Positions 27,445 to 37,309 of a stretch of 64,000 nt of DNA are shown in pieces. The position numbers were made by a program, and so were the translations under genes. Under the pieces are notes generated by a model. The model saw only the letters and a program-made list of their open reading frames with translations. It was not told the origin of the DNA and did not search any database. Source of the stretch: Mucilaginibacter kameinonensis (GTDB taxonomy: Bacteria; Bacteroidota; Bacteroidia; Sphingobacteriales; Sphingobacteriaceae); NCBI RefSeq assembly GCF_003675385.1, contig NZ_RCWZ01000003.1:806001-870000 (forward strand), in the 5' to 3' direction. Position 1 is the first letter of the stretch. Each line of letters starts with the position of its first letter.

Positions 27445-28245
27445 ATGGTACCAGTGTCTGTTGTGATCATTACTAAAAACGAAGCCGCCTTAATTGAGGA
27501 TTGTATAAAAATGGCCCGTTTAATAACCGATGATATTGTTGTGGTTGATAATGACAGTACCGACGGCACCCCGCTCATAGCATCGGGTTACGGATGCCGG
27601 GTATTTCAAAAAAGCTGGGCAGGATATGGGGCAAATAAAAACAAAGGCATAGCACTGTCCCGCTATAACTGGATCTTAAGTATTGATGCCGATGAAGTGC
27701 CCGATGCCGACCTTGTTAAAGCACTCCATCATTTAAACTTTGATAAAGCAAATGTTGTTTACGACATCAAATTCAAATCGTATTTTGGTAAAAAGCTCAT
27801 CCGTTTTGGTAATTGGGGAAATGATCACCATCTCCGTTTATTTAACCGCTCATTAGTAAAATGGGGTGAAACAGAAGTCCACGAAACATTGCTTTTACCA
27901 CCCGATGCCGAAATTAAAAGCATAGCAGGCCATATCCACCATCACTCCGTAACCGATATTGAGGATTTTAAACGTAAAGCTATACTTTATGCCCAATTAA
28001 GCGCGGCCAAGTATTACAAAGCAGGTAAAAAAGCAACGTTTATTAAATTGCATTTTTCGCCCGCTTTTGGCTTTTTACGTAATTACATCATCAGGCTTGG
28101 TTTTTTGGACGGCGCCGAAGGCCTTGCCATAGCGCGTGTTATTTATAAAAACACACGCCTTAAGTATGTGTATCTGAAACGATATAAAGAGCAGCCTCGG
28201 AAACAAAACGACTACCGCAATGAACTGGTTATGGAACAGGCTTAG
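27445..28245 (+). CDS. Glycosyltransferase family 2, WaaE/KdtX-like
   Basis: 266 residues. The N-terminal GT-A fold has SVVIITKNEAALIEDCI, VVDNDSTDGT and the metal-binding SIDADEVPDADL. WaaE-like proteins add glucose to lipopolysaccharide core and have this compact length and the later HVHETLLLP/HHHSVTDIEDF-type region (here EVHETLLLP and HIHHHSVTDIEDF). It has its own ECF promoter and no downstream partner. Its 3' end overlaps the convergent glycosyltransferase gene by 17 bases. Confidence 0.87.
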   Translation: MVPVSVVIITKNEAALIEDCIKMARLITDDIVVVDNDSTDGTPLIASGYGCRVFQKSWAGYGANKNKGIALSRYNWILSIDADEVPDADLVKALHHLNFDKANVVYDIKFKSYFGKKLIRFGNWGNDHHLRLFNRSLVKWGETEVHETLLLPPDAEIKSIAGHIHHHSVTDIEDFKRKAILYAQLSAAKYYKAGKKATFIKLHFSPAFGFLRNYIIRLGFLDGAEGLAIARVIYKNTRLKYVYLKRYKEQPRKQNDYRNELVMEQA

Positions 28246-29443
28246 TCAGCACCTCCTGATAAAACTGCAGCGTTTGCTTCGCCACTATATCAATATCAAA
28301 ATATCGTTTTACTTTTTCATTGCCCGCAAAGGCAAGTTTCAGCCGTTTTTCAGGATCATTAAGCAGTGTAATTATTGCTGATGCTAATTGCTCTACATGA
28401 TCAGGATCTATCAACATGCCGTTGATATCGTCATCAACCAACTCCGGGCCGGATGTACGGTTTGAATTGATCACGGCCGTACCACAGGCCATAGCTTCCA
28501 ATGGGGCTAATGCAAAGGCCTCGGCATATGAAGGGAATACGGCGGCTGCCGATTTAGTCAGATAGCCATAAAGCTCATCCTTATTAACATGGCCTTTGAA
28601 TACAACACTGTTTTTTGCATGCTCTTGTAAAAAAGCAGTCACTTTTACCATAGGGCCTTTTCCGAGTATCAATAATCGCGCGTCCGGAATTTCGTTTGCA
28701 ACTATATTCCAGGCTTTTGCCAGTTGAAAAACGCCTTTCTTTTGAACAAGGCTGCCTGTAAACACCACCTGTTTGTTATCACGCTCCGAATCATTCATAA
28801 CCACGATATTCGTATCAATGCCGTTATACAACACCTTGATGGGTTTGCCGTACGATAGATAAACAGCACTTTTACCGGCAGTATAGGCGCTTGCGCTGCT
28901 TATAGCTGCTGCTCTGTTTAACATATCCTGCTCCATTTTCAAAACATGCGGGGCAACAGTTTTTCCTGCCTCGCTGTTGAAATAAGTTATAGAGCCGTTC
29001 ATCTTAACAACAACCGGGACAGACAACTTTGGAAATGGCACGTACGAATTGCAAAACCGGATATAATCATTATAATCGGGCATTTCAACAATGTCTATTT
29101 GCCGGGTTTTGATGATTTGCTCGAGTTTTTTTTGATAGGCTGCCAAACTCCTTTTAATATCCCGCTCGGTTATACCGGTATCTAATAATACCCTGTTAAC
29201 CAGTCGTGCGCTTAGTGCCTGCTGGTTTTCAAATAACCTGCCATCTATCCCCCAGCGGTACCTAAAAACCCTTACACCTTCATCTTCAAATTCATCAACA
29301 CCTCCGTATCCGCGGCTGTATAGTCCGGCAATTATGACTTTGTGCCCCAGCTTTGCCATATGCCTGGCTATAAGCTGTACATAGGTGCCAATGCCGCCAT
29401 GCGGCCCGGGAGGATATTCATCGCACAGATATAAAATGTTCAT
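28229..29443 (-). CDS. Glycosyltransferase family 4
   Basis: 404 residues with two Rossmann domains (GT-B). The N-terminus CDEYPPGPHGGIGTYVQLIA carries the acceptor-site Gly loop. The C-terminal half has VVFTGSLVQKKGVFQLAKAW and the family E-x7-E motif in EAFALAPLE, followed by MACGTAVI. It probably transfers a sugar from a nucleotide donor at the inner face of the inner membrane. It overlaps the flippase stop by 4 bases, so the two are translationally coupled. Confidence 0.9.
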   Translation of the reverse strand: MNILYLCDEYPPGPHGGIGTYVQLIARHMAKLGHKVIIAGLYSRGYGGVDEFEDEGVRVFRYRWGIDGRLFENQQALSARLVNRVLLDTGITERDIKRSLAAYQKKLEQIIKTRQIDIVEMPDYNDYIRFCNSYVPFPKLSVPVVVKMNGSITYFNSEAGKTVAPHVLKMEQDMLNRAAAISSASAYTAGKSAVYLSYGKPIKVLYNGIDTNIVVMNDSERDNKQVVFTGSLVQKKGVFQLAKAWNIVANEIPDARLLILGKGPMVKVTAFLQEHAKNSVVFKGHVNKDELYGYLTKSAAAVFPSYAEAFALAPLEAMACGTAVINSNRTSGPELVDDDINGMLIDPDHVEQLASAIITLLNDPEKRLKLAFAGNEKVKRYFDIDIVAKQTLQFYQEVLTKPVP

Positions 29444-30852
29444 TGCGCCAGGAATTGTTTACTGTTTTGAATGGTATGCCTGCTTAGCTGCCTCGATACC
29501 ACAGCAATTACCAGGTAAAAAACTATCCCTAATAAAAGCCTTAACAAAAAATGAATGTTTATGGAGGAGGCAATAAACCAACCGGCCAAGGCAGCAGGAA
29601 ATAACAATACGAATGGACGTAGGCTTATATGCATAACATGTTTATTTACCAGCCTGTAATAAAGTGCAGCCTGTAATAAGTTGGTAATTAAAAATGCCAC
29701 AGCCGACCCGATACCGTTAAACAGCGGGATCAGTACCAGGTTAAGGGCAATATTTGTTATAGCGCAGCTTACGGTAACAGAAGATACCGCTTTATACTTT
29801 TTAACACTAAAACTAAGCGACCAAAGCAGGTTTATAAAAAACTGCAAAGGTATACACAATGATAATATCAGAAATTCGGTGGCATCGGTCGCGCCGTATT
29901 TTCCGCCGGTTATCATGCCAACTACGGGTGTCCAAAGTATGTTAAAAACAAGCGGGAGCAGCATAGCCAATAGTAATTCGGCGGTATTAAAGGCATTTAT
30001 CTGCTCTTGTAATTTGGCAGATGGTTTTGAAACCATCAACCGGGATAAACGCGGTAAAATAACCGGGGCTATAATAAGCATGGGGAGCCGGGTAAGTTCG
30101 TAAGCGCGATAAGCAAAGCTATAATCGGCTAAAACGGCTTTGCTTGCCATAAAACCCAGCAATAGCCAATCCATGCGCGAAAGGCTCATATCAAATATTA
30201 CAGATACGTATTGTGCAGCAGACTCGCTCAGCAACTTCTTATAAGCCTGAAATCGAAATTTAAAGCTAAAGCCGGTGTTGGCGATAACATAAATGAACAG
30301 CGCCAGCAATTCGGCCCCGGCAGTGCATATCATTACCATAATGATGGAATGAACCTGTAGCTGATGAACAGCCACAAGATAAAAAGCGCCACAAACCCTT
30401 AAACTATTGCTTATAATGGCGATAACACCATAGGGCGTAAATTTTTCTTTAGCGTTTAAAAACTGCTTTAGCGGAATACCCAAAAAAAGCAAGCCCTGCG
30501 CCATGAAAAACCAGGGCAATACCTGATAAATGTCGCTGCGCAATGCCAAACTGAGCAGCCATAAAACAAGAAGCGCCGCAAAAAAAGCAACCAGCGAATG
30601 AAACAGAAATGCTGCTGCCGCCCAATCAGACCGTTGCGAGGCCGCTATACGACGGATCACCACTTGCTCCAACCCAAAACCAAGTATTGTAGTAATAAAG
30701 ATAGACAGAGCGTTCATCCAGCTGATGATACCAAAACTGTCCTTACTCAGATAAACAGAAATAACATAAAAAAAGATACTGCCAAGCACCTGCAAGGCAA
30801 GCGCCTGCAAACCCGACGAAAAAAACCTGATGAACGCTTTACTTCTGAGCAA
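29440..30852 (-). CDS. Wzx-type polysaccharide flippase (MOP/MATE exporter superfamily)
   Basis: 470 residues with about 12-14 membrane helices in two halves (FGIISWMNALSIFITTILGF, then LGFGLEQVVIRRIAAS). This is the layout of Wzx/PST flippases, which turn lipid-linked repeat units to the periplasmic face. It is first of a two-gene minus-strand operon with the family 4 glycosyltransferase. An ECF promoter with its -10 at 30880-30877 points straight at it. Confidence 0.9.
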   Translation of the reverse strand: MLRSKAFIRFFSSGLQALALQVLGSIFFYVISVYLSKDSFGIISWMNALSIFITTILGFGLEQVVIRRIAASQRSDWAAAAFLFHSLVAFFAALLVLWLLSLALRSDIYQVLPWFFMAQGLLFLGIPLKQFLNAKEKFTPYGVIAIISNSLRVCGAFYLVAVHQLQVHSIIMVMICTAGAELLALFIYVIANTGFSFKFRFQAYKKLLSESAAQYVSVIFDMSLSRMDWLLLGFMASKAVLADYSFAYRAYELTRLPMLIIAPVILPRLSRLMVSKPSAKLQEQINAFNTAELLLAMLLPLVFNILWTPVVGMITGGKYGATDATEFLILSLCIPLQFFINLLWSLSFSVKKYKAVSSVTVSCAITNIALNLVLIPLFNGIGSAVAFLITNLLQAALYYRLVNKHVMHISLRPFVLLFPAALAGWFIASSINIHFLLRLLLGIVFYLVIAVVSRQLSRHTIQNSKQFLAQ

Positions 30853-30876
30853 TGCCTTGTAGTGTTTATACCCTTA

Positions 30877-30903
30877 TACTATTGTTTTTACCGGCCGGTT
30901 GCC
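30877..30903 (-). promoter_or_regulatory. ECF promoter for the flippase operon
   Basis: On the minus strand: GGCAACC at 30903-30897, 16 bases, then AGTA at 30880-30877, 25 bases before the flippase ATG. One base departs from CGTA. It is paired divergently with the promoter at 30957. Confidence 0.62.
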
Positions 30904-30956
30904 TGTAACATTTTTATATACCGGTTAAATATCTGCATATATCGGCACAATGCCGA

Positions 30957-30983
30957 GGCAACCATTCCTTTTTTTGACACGTA
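30957..30983 (+). promoter_or_regulatory. ECF promoter for the polymerase/glycosyltransferase operon
   Basis: GGCAACC at 30957-30963, 16 bases, then CGTA at 30980-30983. This is an exact match to the locus consensus. The first gene starts 73 bases downstream. Confidence 0.75.
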
Positions 30984-31055
30984 ACTATTTAAACAAAACA
31001 ATCACGAACGGGCCTGCAAAACCGGGAATAGACATCAATAAATACAAGAGGAATA

Positions 31056-32738
31056 ATGACAATCAGCTTGCCGGGTTTTGATATTAAAAAATGGAAAAAT
31101 TATGCCGATTGGCGGATGTTGATCTTCCTGTTGCTTTTCATCAACGTTCATATTCCATTTAAAATAGCCGCGCTCCTTTTTGCTTACATAAGCCGCTTCA
31201 ATTTCCAATTTGGTTTTAAGCTACGCAATTCAAGGCTTCCGTTGTTTTATTTGCTTGTTTTCCCGGTAGCCGTTCTTGCTGCAATCATTAACCAAAATTT
31301 CATCAACCTGTATTATATACCCGTTTTTGGATGGGCATTGATATGTTGGGCACTGGCCTTGCTGGCTATTCACCAGGTTAAGCTTATGGTTGATGGATCC
31401 GATAGCGAAACCATTTACCGAACACTGATCATCTTTTTCATCGTAAACGCTATCTTTTCGGCGGCCAACCTGGTGCATATCATGTGGATCACCAAAAGCA
31501 TTAATCCCTATGCTTATATGGGAATGCACCAACGTTACTTTATAAACACCGGCGATGATGTTATGGGTATCAGCTTTGATATTTCATCAACCAATGCCGT
31601 TCTGTGCGCTTTTGGTGTGTTTTACTTTATTTATAAACGCAACCTGGCCATGATGATCGTGTGCATGAGCACACTGGCGCTTACCTACAGTAACCTGATC
31701 AGTATTTTGTTCCTGCTTACCCTCGCATTTATATTCATTTTCAAAACTACACGCAATCAAAAAAGTATGATCGTGGTGGCATTGTTGATCTATATCGTTT
31801 CCATGGCCAAAATATCGCCGCAAAATGGTAAATACCTTAACGAAGTTACTGCAAGCGCCTTACGTGAAAATCGCCCGGAAAAGCAAACAGCAACTATAAG
31901 CGATGCAACCTCTCGCACAACCAATGTATTGAGCAGAGATGAACGTCGCAGAAAATTCGCTCAAAATTACCTGGATAGCCTGAGCACCATTAAAGCCCGC
32001 CAGGAAAAACTAAGCGCGCTTGATAAAAAAATTAAAGGTTTGCCGATCACCGATTACGGCCGACTGTACATTCCTGAACCCAACACTCATTTTGCCGAGT
32101 TTTATAATACCGGCGAGATGACGCCTGACAGACAGCAATTGCTTGATTGCATAGCTATCCATCGGGATCAATTGCCACTTTGCCATGTTGAACCATTCCT
32201 GCCTGCGCTGCCCGGTAAAATCACCGGCACCGTACAAACGTTTGATTACCTGGTTGCACACCCATTGCAAAGTATAGTTGGTTTAGGGCCGGGAAACTTT
32301 TCATCTAAGATAGCTTTCAGGGCTGCAGGTGCAGGTATCAGGGGCGACTACCCCAAAAACTATATTTATATCAACCCGGCGTTCATGCGCAACCATCTCG
32401 ATCTGTACCTGAGCTTCTTTAGCAAAAATGCAGAGTTCCGTTCGGTTCGTAATAACCCCTACTCTACTTACGACCAAATGCTAAGTGAATATGGCATCCT
32501 CGGATTACTGGCCCTCATCATTTTCTATATCGGCTTTTTTGCACGGCACTATAAAAAACTAAGCTATGGACTGCCCATACTAATGATGGTAGCGGGCATA
32601 TTTTTTCTTGATTACTGGTTCGAGCAACTCTCGGTGCTGGTAGTTTTTGAGCTCATGCTATTCCTCAATATAAAAGAAACCACTTTATCTGATTTGAAAA
32701 CAAAAACTACAGTGCAGGAGGAGCTGGCTTATGCATAA
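31056..32738 (+). CDS. O-antigen polymerase/ligase-like membrane protein with large periplasmic loop
   Basis: 560 residues with about eleven membrane helices. A soluble loop at about 265-440 includes LSRDERRRKFAQNYLDSL and a polar stretch before SIVGLGPGNFSSKIAF. The C-terminal LSEYGILGLLALIIFYIGFF resembles the Wzy_C region. Such proteins join repeat units or ligate chains at the periplasmic side. It opens a five-gene plus-strand operon and overlaps the next gene by 8 bases. A second, more canonical ligase-like protein ends the same operon, so this one is more likely the polymerase. Confidence 0.72.
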   Translation: MTISLPGFDIKKWKNYADWRMLIFLLLFINVHIPFKIAALLFAYISRFNFQFGFKLRNSRLPLFYLLVFPVAVLAAIINQNFINLYYIPVFGWALICWALALLAIHQVKLMVDGSDSETIYRTLIIFFIVNAIFSAANLVHIMWITKSINPYAYMGMHQRYFINTGDDVMGISFDISSTNAVLCAFGVFYFIYKRNLAMMIVCMSTLALTYSNLISILFLLTLAFIFIFKTTRNQKSMIVVALLIYIVSMAKISPQNGKYLNEVTASALRENRPEKQTATISDATSRTTNVLSRDERRRKFAQNYLDSLSTIKARQEKLSALDKKIKGLPITDYGRLYIPEPNTHFAEFYNTGEMTPDRQQLLDCIAIHRDQLPLCHVEPFLPALPGKITGTVQTFDYLVAHPLQSIVGLGPGNFSSKIAFRAAGAGIRGDYPKNYIYINPAFMRNHLDLYLSFFSKNAEFRSVRNNPYSTYDQMLSEYGILGLLALIIFYIGFFARHYKKLSYGLPILMMVAGIFFLDYWFEQLSVLVVFELMLFLNIKETTLSDLKTKTTVQEELAYA

Positions 32739-33750
32739 CCCTCAAATTACTGTTTTAATGCCGGCCTATAATGCCGGTAAATATATCCGCGAAGCTATTA
32801 CATCGGTACTTGAACAATCATTTACCGATTTTGAACTGCTCATTGTAAATGACGGATCAACTGATGATACGCTGGATGTCATCCGATCATTTAATGATGA
32901 GCGCATAGTGGTTTTAACCCAGCAAAACAAAGGTGTAGCCGCGGCGCTAAATACCGGCTTACTCAATGCACAGGCTCCCTATATTGCCCGTTTTGACGCC
33001 GATGACGTATGTTATCCCTACCGTCTGCAGGTCCAGTATGATTTCATTAGCTCGCATCCTTATTACAGTGTTATAGGTTCGGGTGTTGATTATACCGATG
33101 TGCATGGCGATCTGATATTTACCTGGCAGCCAGATGCTTTGAGCCATAATGAAATCCGCCAGCTTAGCTATAAAATTTGCCCTTTTATCCACTCCAGCGT
33201 GTTTTATAAACGCGATGTTATTTTAAACGCGGGCGGCTATAACGAGTTGGCCTACACATTTGAAGACCACTTTTTGTGGGCAGGTATCCTCAAACACGAA
33301 AAAGCCTTTAATCTCAATCAGCCACTCATTAAAGTGAGGCTCAATGCCGAGTCTATCACTATTGATGAAAAATGGCGTACCGGCAAATTCAGGCAGATCA
33401 AATATAATACCCTGCGTAAGCTCAGCATCACTGAAGCTGAAGGGCGGCAACTATCTGAGATCGGAATAAAACAATTATCTCCACGCATTAAAAAAGGGGC
33501 CTATTATGCCCTTATAGGCAAAAAATACCTGTGGAACAATTACCAGCCGGAAAAGGCAAGAAAAAACCTGATCAAAACATTATCTATCAGTCCGCTGCAT
33601 ATTAAAAATTACTTTTTACTGCTGATGACATTCCTGCCCGAACGTACACTGATCAGGTTATATCATTTGGCCAAAGGCAACTTCCACTTAGAAGAGCCGG
33701 AACTGCCAACCGCTGTTTTAAATCAAAAGGAGTTGAACTATGGCAGCTAA
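32731..33750 (+). CDS. Glycosyltransferase family 2
   Basis: 339 residues. The GT-A fold shows MPAYNAGKYIREAITSVLEQ, FELLIVNDGSTDDT and the metal-binding FDADDVCYPYRL. A C-terminal helical part (about 240-335) is not catalytic. It overlaps both neighbours (8 bases before, 11 after), which marks tight co-translation in the operon behind the ECF promoter at 30957. Confidence 0.92.
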   Translation: MHNPQITVLMPAYNAGKYIREAITSVLEQSFTDFELLIVNDGSTDDTLDVIRSFNDERIVVLTQQNKGVAAALNTGLLNAQAPYIARFDADDVCYPYRLQVQYDFISSHPYYSVIGSGVDYTDVHGDLIFTWQPDALSHNEIRQLSYKICPFIHSSVFYKRDVILNAGGYNELAYTFEDHFLWAGILKHEKAFNLNQPLIKVRLNAESITIDEKWRTGKFRQIKYNTLRKLSITEAEGRQLSEIGIKQLSPRIKKGAYYALIGKKYLWNNYQPEKARKNLIKTLSISPLHIKNYFLLLMTFLPERTLIRLYHLAKGNFHLEEPELPTAVLNQKELNYGS

Positions 33751-34942
33751 AAAGATAAAATTGTTTGTTGATGCACACTCCTTTGATAAAGAATTTCAGG
33801 GCGCGCAGACTTTTATACGTGAACTATATAATCACCTGCTGGCCGAGCGCCCGGACATAGATATTTATATCGGCGCGCGCGATACGAATAATATTCGCAA
33901 ACTATTCCCGCTGCTGCCGCCGCAAAACATACTGCCTTATAAAAACCGTGGTGTAAATATTTTGCGGTTTGTTTTTGATATCCCGGCATATATCAAAAAA
34001 TATAGGTTTGATTTTGCTCACTTCCAATATATCAGCCCTAAAAAAATAGCTGGGTGCCAATATATTGTGACCATGCATGATATGCTTTTTAATGATTTCA
34101 GAAAGGATTTCCCAATTCTGTTCAGCATACCACGCAACTATCTTTTTGGCCGGAGCATTAAAAGTGCAGATATAAAAACCACTGTATCTGACTATTCCAA
34201 AAGCCGTATTTGTGATTATTACCAGATCCCGGCAGATGAAATGCACATCATCCAGAACGGGGTAAGCAATTCGCTGCTGCAATACCAGGCCTCAAAGCAA
34301 GAGGCTGAAGATTGGGTAGCAAAGAAATTCGGCATCAGGAATTTTATCCTGTATACCAGTCGTATTGAGCCCCGCAAAAACCATCTCTTATTACTTCAGA
34401 AATATTTAAGCCTGAAGTTATATGAAAAAGGTATCAGCCTGGTATTCATCGGTAAGGCATCAATATATACCCCGGGGCTAAACGAGCTCATCAAAAGCCT
34501 CACTGCTAAGCAAAAGCAATTTTTCAGGTGGATACCACAGGCAGAGCAGGCTGATCTGGCAGCATTTTACCGCGCCTGCAGGTTGTTTGTATATCCTTCA
34601 AAAGCCGAAGGTTTCGGTATCCCGCCGCTTGAAGCGGCCATTTGCGGTGCACCAGTGTTGTGCTCGTCAGAAACAGCGATGAAGAACTTTAACTTCTTCG
34701 CGCCATATGCTTTCAATCCGGCCAATCAAGCCGATTTTGAGCAAAAACTGGCATTTGCTGTTGAGCAGCCACCCAGCTATGGCTTCACCAGCCGGGTGGC
34801 AGAGCACGTTGCTCATCAGTACCACTGGGAAAAAAGCAGTATCATATTTTACAATTTATTACAAGCAAACTTTCATTGTCATGAAACTAAAAATAGCGAT
34901 TTTAGGAACGCGGGGCATCCCGAACTACTATGGCGGGTTTGA
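33740..34942 (+). CDS. Glycosyltransferase family 4 (mannosyltransferase-like)
   Basis: 400 residues, GT-B fold. The N-half has FVDAHSFDKEFQGAQTFIRE; the C-half has ILYTSRIEPRKNHLLLLQKY and the E-x7-E in EGFGIPPLE followed by AAICGAPVL. RIEPRKN with GFGIPPLE is typical of the WbaZ/mannosyltransferase-like branch. The last 20 codons run through the start of the next gene, an overlap of 62 bases. Confidence 0.9.
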   Translation: MAAKKIKLFVDAHSFDKEFQGAQTFIRELYNHLLAERPDIDIYIGARDTNNIRKLFPLLPPQNILPYKNRGVNILRFVFDIPAYIKKYRFDFAHFQYISPKKIAGCQYIVTMHDMLFNDFRKDFPILFSIPRNYLFGRSIKSADIKTTVSDYSKSRICDYYQIPADEMHIIQNGVSNSLLQYQASKQEAEDWVAKKFGIRNFILYTSRIEPRKNHLLLLQKYLSLKLYEKGISLVFIGKASIYTPGLNELIKSLTAKQKQFFRWIPQAEQADLAAFYRACRLFVYPSKAEGFGIPPLEAAICGAPVLCSSETAMKNFNFFAPYAFNPANQADFEQKLAFAVEQPPSYGFTSRVAEHVAHQYHWEKSSIIFYNLLQANFHCHETKNSDFRNAGHPELLWRV

Positions 34943-36005
34943 GCATATTTCAGAATATGTATCGGCAGGTTTCGTAAAAAAGGGCCACTCGGTTACCGTT
35001 TATAATTCGCACAATCACCCTTACAAAGCCGATACCTGGAACGGTGTCAACATTGTTCACTGCTACGATCCTGAGTATCTTGTAGGCACTGCCGGGCAGT
35101 TTGCCTATGATTTTAACTGCCTTATGGATGCCCGCAAACGCAAGTTTGATGTGGTGCTGCTTATGGGCTATACCAGTAGTTCGGTTTGGGGGCACCTTTA
35201 TCCGCCAAACAGTGTCATCATCACCAATATGGACGGCCTGGAATGGAAACGCTCCAAATACTCAAAACCAGTGCAAAAGTTTTTGAAGTATGCCGAAAAG
35301 CTGGCCGTAAAACACAGCCAATATTATATTTCCGATTCAAGGGTAATCAGATCTTATCTTAAGGATAAGTATGAGGTTGAGAGCCGCTATATTCCCTATG
35401 GTGCCGATCTGTTTTCGGAACAGGAGCGTGAGCAATTTAACAAAAGCGAAGTGCTTAAGGAAGATTACTTTTTACTGATGGCCCGCATGGAGCCGGAAAA
35501 CAATATCGAAACCATTTTGGAGGGTTTTAATAGCAGTTCATCAAAGAAGAGCTTTATGGTTTTGGGTGATACCAGTAACCGTTTTGGCAAATTCATTACC
35601 CATCGCTTTAAAAACGATGATCGGATCCAGTTTAAGGGGGCAAATTTTGACAACTCGGTGGTACGCGCACTACAGAACAACAGTTACCTGTATTTCCACG
35701 GGCATAGCGTAGGGGGCACTAACCCTTCATTACTTGAAGCCATGGCCAGCGAAGCCCTCATAGCCGCGCATAATAACCCCTTCAACAAAGCTGTACTTAA
35801 CTCAGATGCTTTTTATTTTGATAACGCGAATGAAGTTCGGCACCTGGTTGAGAATGTACAGCGTAAGGATACCGAACGCGAAATGGTAAAGAATAACCTT
35901 CACAAAATTCAATACCAGTTTAACTGGGAGGTGGTGATCAACGACTACGAAGATTTTATACTGGAATGCTATCGCAATCAACATGAAAAACCTGCTAAAG
36001 CCTGA
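34881..36005 (+). CDS. DUF1972-type glycosyltransferase (rhamnosyltransferase-like)
   Basis: 374 residues from the ATG at 34881, chosen because MKLKIAILGTRGIPNYYGGF is the conserved start of this family; the open frame extends further upstream but only through the previous gene. DUF1972 covers the N-half (to about 190) and a GT-B donor domain follows, with LEAMASEALIAAHNN. Family members often add rhamnose. It overlaps the preceding gene by 62 bases and the next by 23. Confidence 0.87.
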   Translation: MKLKIAILGTRGIPNYYGGFEHISEYVSAGFVKKGHSVTVYNSHNHPYKADTWNGVNIVHCYDPEYLVGTAGQFAYDFNCLMDARKRKFDVVLLMGYTSSSVWGHLYPPNSVIITNMDGLEWKRSKYSKPVQKFLKYAEKLAVKHSQYYISDSRVIRSYLKDKYEVESRYIPYGADLFSEQEREQFNKSEVLKEDYFLLMARMEPENNIETILEGFNSSSSKKSFMVLGDTSNRFGKFITHRFKNDDRIQFKGANFDNSVVRALQNNSYLYFHGHSVGGTNPSLLEAMASEALIAAHNNPFNKAVLNSDAFYFDNANEVRHLVENVQRKDTEREMVKNNLHKIQYQFNWEVVINDYEDFILECYRNQHEKPAKA

Positions 36006-37248
36006 TGATACGCTGAATAACAGGATCAGCTATTACCTGCTGATGCTATTGCTACTGAGCCTGCCGTTCAATATGTTTTACAGCCACCTGTTGTTAATAG
36101 GCCTGGCAGTGCATACTATTATACAAATCCGTAAAATCACGATAAAGCCATTATTAACAACCGTAAACTTTGCTTTAGCTGCTGTTTTTTTAGTGACACT
36201 GATCAGCACCATTTACAGCACCAATAAACCGCAGGCTTTTACAGAAGTTGGCAGGCAGGTTACCATTTTGCTTATCCCGCTGATATTTTGCTTTAACCCG
36301 CTCGATATAAAAAAGTACCGGACCAACCTGTTACTGATATTTTCGGTAGGATGTACGGTTACCATCGCGTATCTTTTTTTGCAGGCGCTGATTACCATCA
36401 GGTATTATCATTTACCCTTAAAGGCATTGGTATCCCCAGCCTTTACCAATCATAATTTTTCCGAACCATTGGAGATCCATGCAACCTTTTTCTCCATGCA
36501 GATAGCGATTGCGTTGGTATATCTTTTGTATGTTTTTATAAAGGAGAATTCTCCGAAGCTTAAGGTATTTTATTTGCTGTGCAGTTGCTTGCTGGCAGCG
36601 GGCATTATCCAGCTTAGCTCAAAATCGATATTTGCAGGGATAGTGATTATCCTGACCGTTTTTATACCATGGTTTATGTTGAGGGGACGGATACGCTTAA
36701 AATATGTAACGATAGTTACGTCATTATTGATTGTAGTAATGGCAGGCATTTTTACCACGCGTGCCTTTCGTGAAAGATATGTTACTGAACTTAGAAAAGA
36801 CCTCAGCAAATCTGCCGGTGCCCAGCTTACCGACCCGAGGCTGGCGCGTTGGGGTGTGGCTATGAGCGTAGGTGCGCAATCGCCGGTTATAGGTCATGGG
36901 GCTGGTACCGAAGTTGGTTTACTTAAAGATCCTTTTTTTGATCATCAGTTTTACCGGTCGTACCTCACAGGACTAAATTCGCATAACCAGTTCATTAGTT
37001 TCTTTATTAAATCGGGAATTACAGGCTTGCTTATTTACCTGTTTGTACTTGCATTCGGCATCAGGGTAGCCATTGCAAAACGCGACCTGTTACTGATGGC
37101 CTTTATGATTATCGTAATCAGCGTTTCCTTGTCCGAAAACTTCTTAGATGTAGATAAGGGAATCTTTTTTTATAGCGTATTTTTCTCATTATTAATATTT
37201 TCCGCAAGTATTCTGCCAGCGGAAAATCAAGCGAAAAATATTGTGTAA
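35983..37248 (+). CDS. O-antigen ligase (WaaL/Wzy_C) family membrane protein
   Basis: 421 residues, about eleven helices. The diagnostic region is GHGAGTEVGLLKD followed by LNSHNQFISFFIKSGITGLL; the His-Asn in this periplasmic loop is conserved in WaaL-type ligases. It is the last gene of the operon behind the 30957 promoter. With the 560-residue protein at the start of that operon it forms a likely polymerase/ligase pair. Confidence 0.83.
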   Translation: MKNLLKPDDTLNNRISYYLLMLLLLSLPFNMFYSHLLLIGLAVHTIIQIRKITIKPLLTTVNFALAAVFLVTLISTIYSTNKPQAFTEVGRQVTILLIPLIFCFNPLDIKKYRTNLLLIFSVGCTVTIAYLFLQALITIRYYHLPLKALVSPAFTNHNFSEPLEIHATFFSMQIAIALVYLLYVFIKENSPKLKVFYLLCSCLLAAGIIQLSSKSIFAGIVIILTVFIPWFMLRGRIRLKYVTIVTSLLIVVMAGIFTTRAFRERYVTELRKDLSKSAGAQLTDPRLARWGVAMSVGAQSPVIGHGAGTEVGLLKDPFFDHQFYRSYLTGLNSHNQFISFFIKSGITGLLIYLFVLAFGIRVAIAKRDLLLMAFMIIVISVSLSENFLDVDKGIFFYSVFFSLLIFSASILPAENQAKNIV

Positions 37249-37262
37249 CTACTTTGTTAACA

Positions 37263-37289
37263 GGCAACCATAGCCGCAAACGGTACGTC
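37263..37289 (+). promoter_or_regulatory. ECF promoter for the nucleotidyltransferase-like gene
   Basis: GGCAACC at 37263-37269, 16 bases, then CGTC at 37286-37289, with the GTG start 20 bases further on. The site starts 14 bases after the stop of the ligase gene. Confidence 0.68.
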
Positions 37290-37309
37290 ATCATTATATA
37301 GACAAAGAC

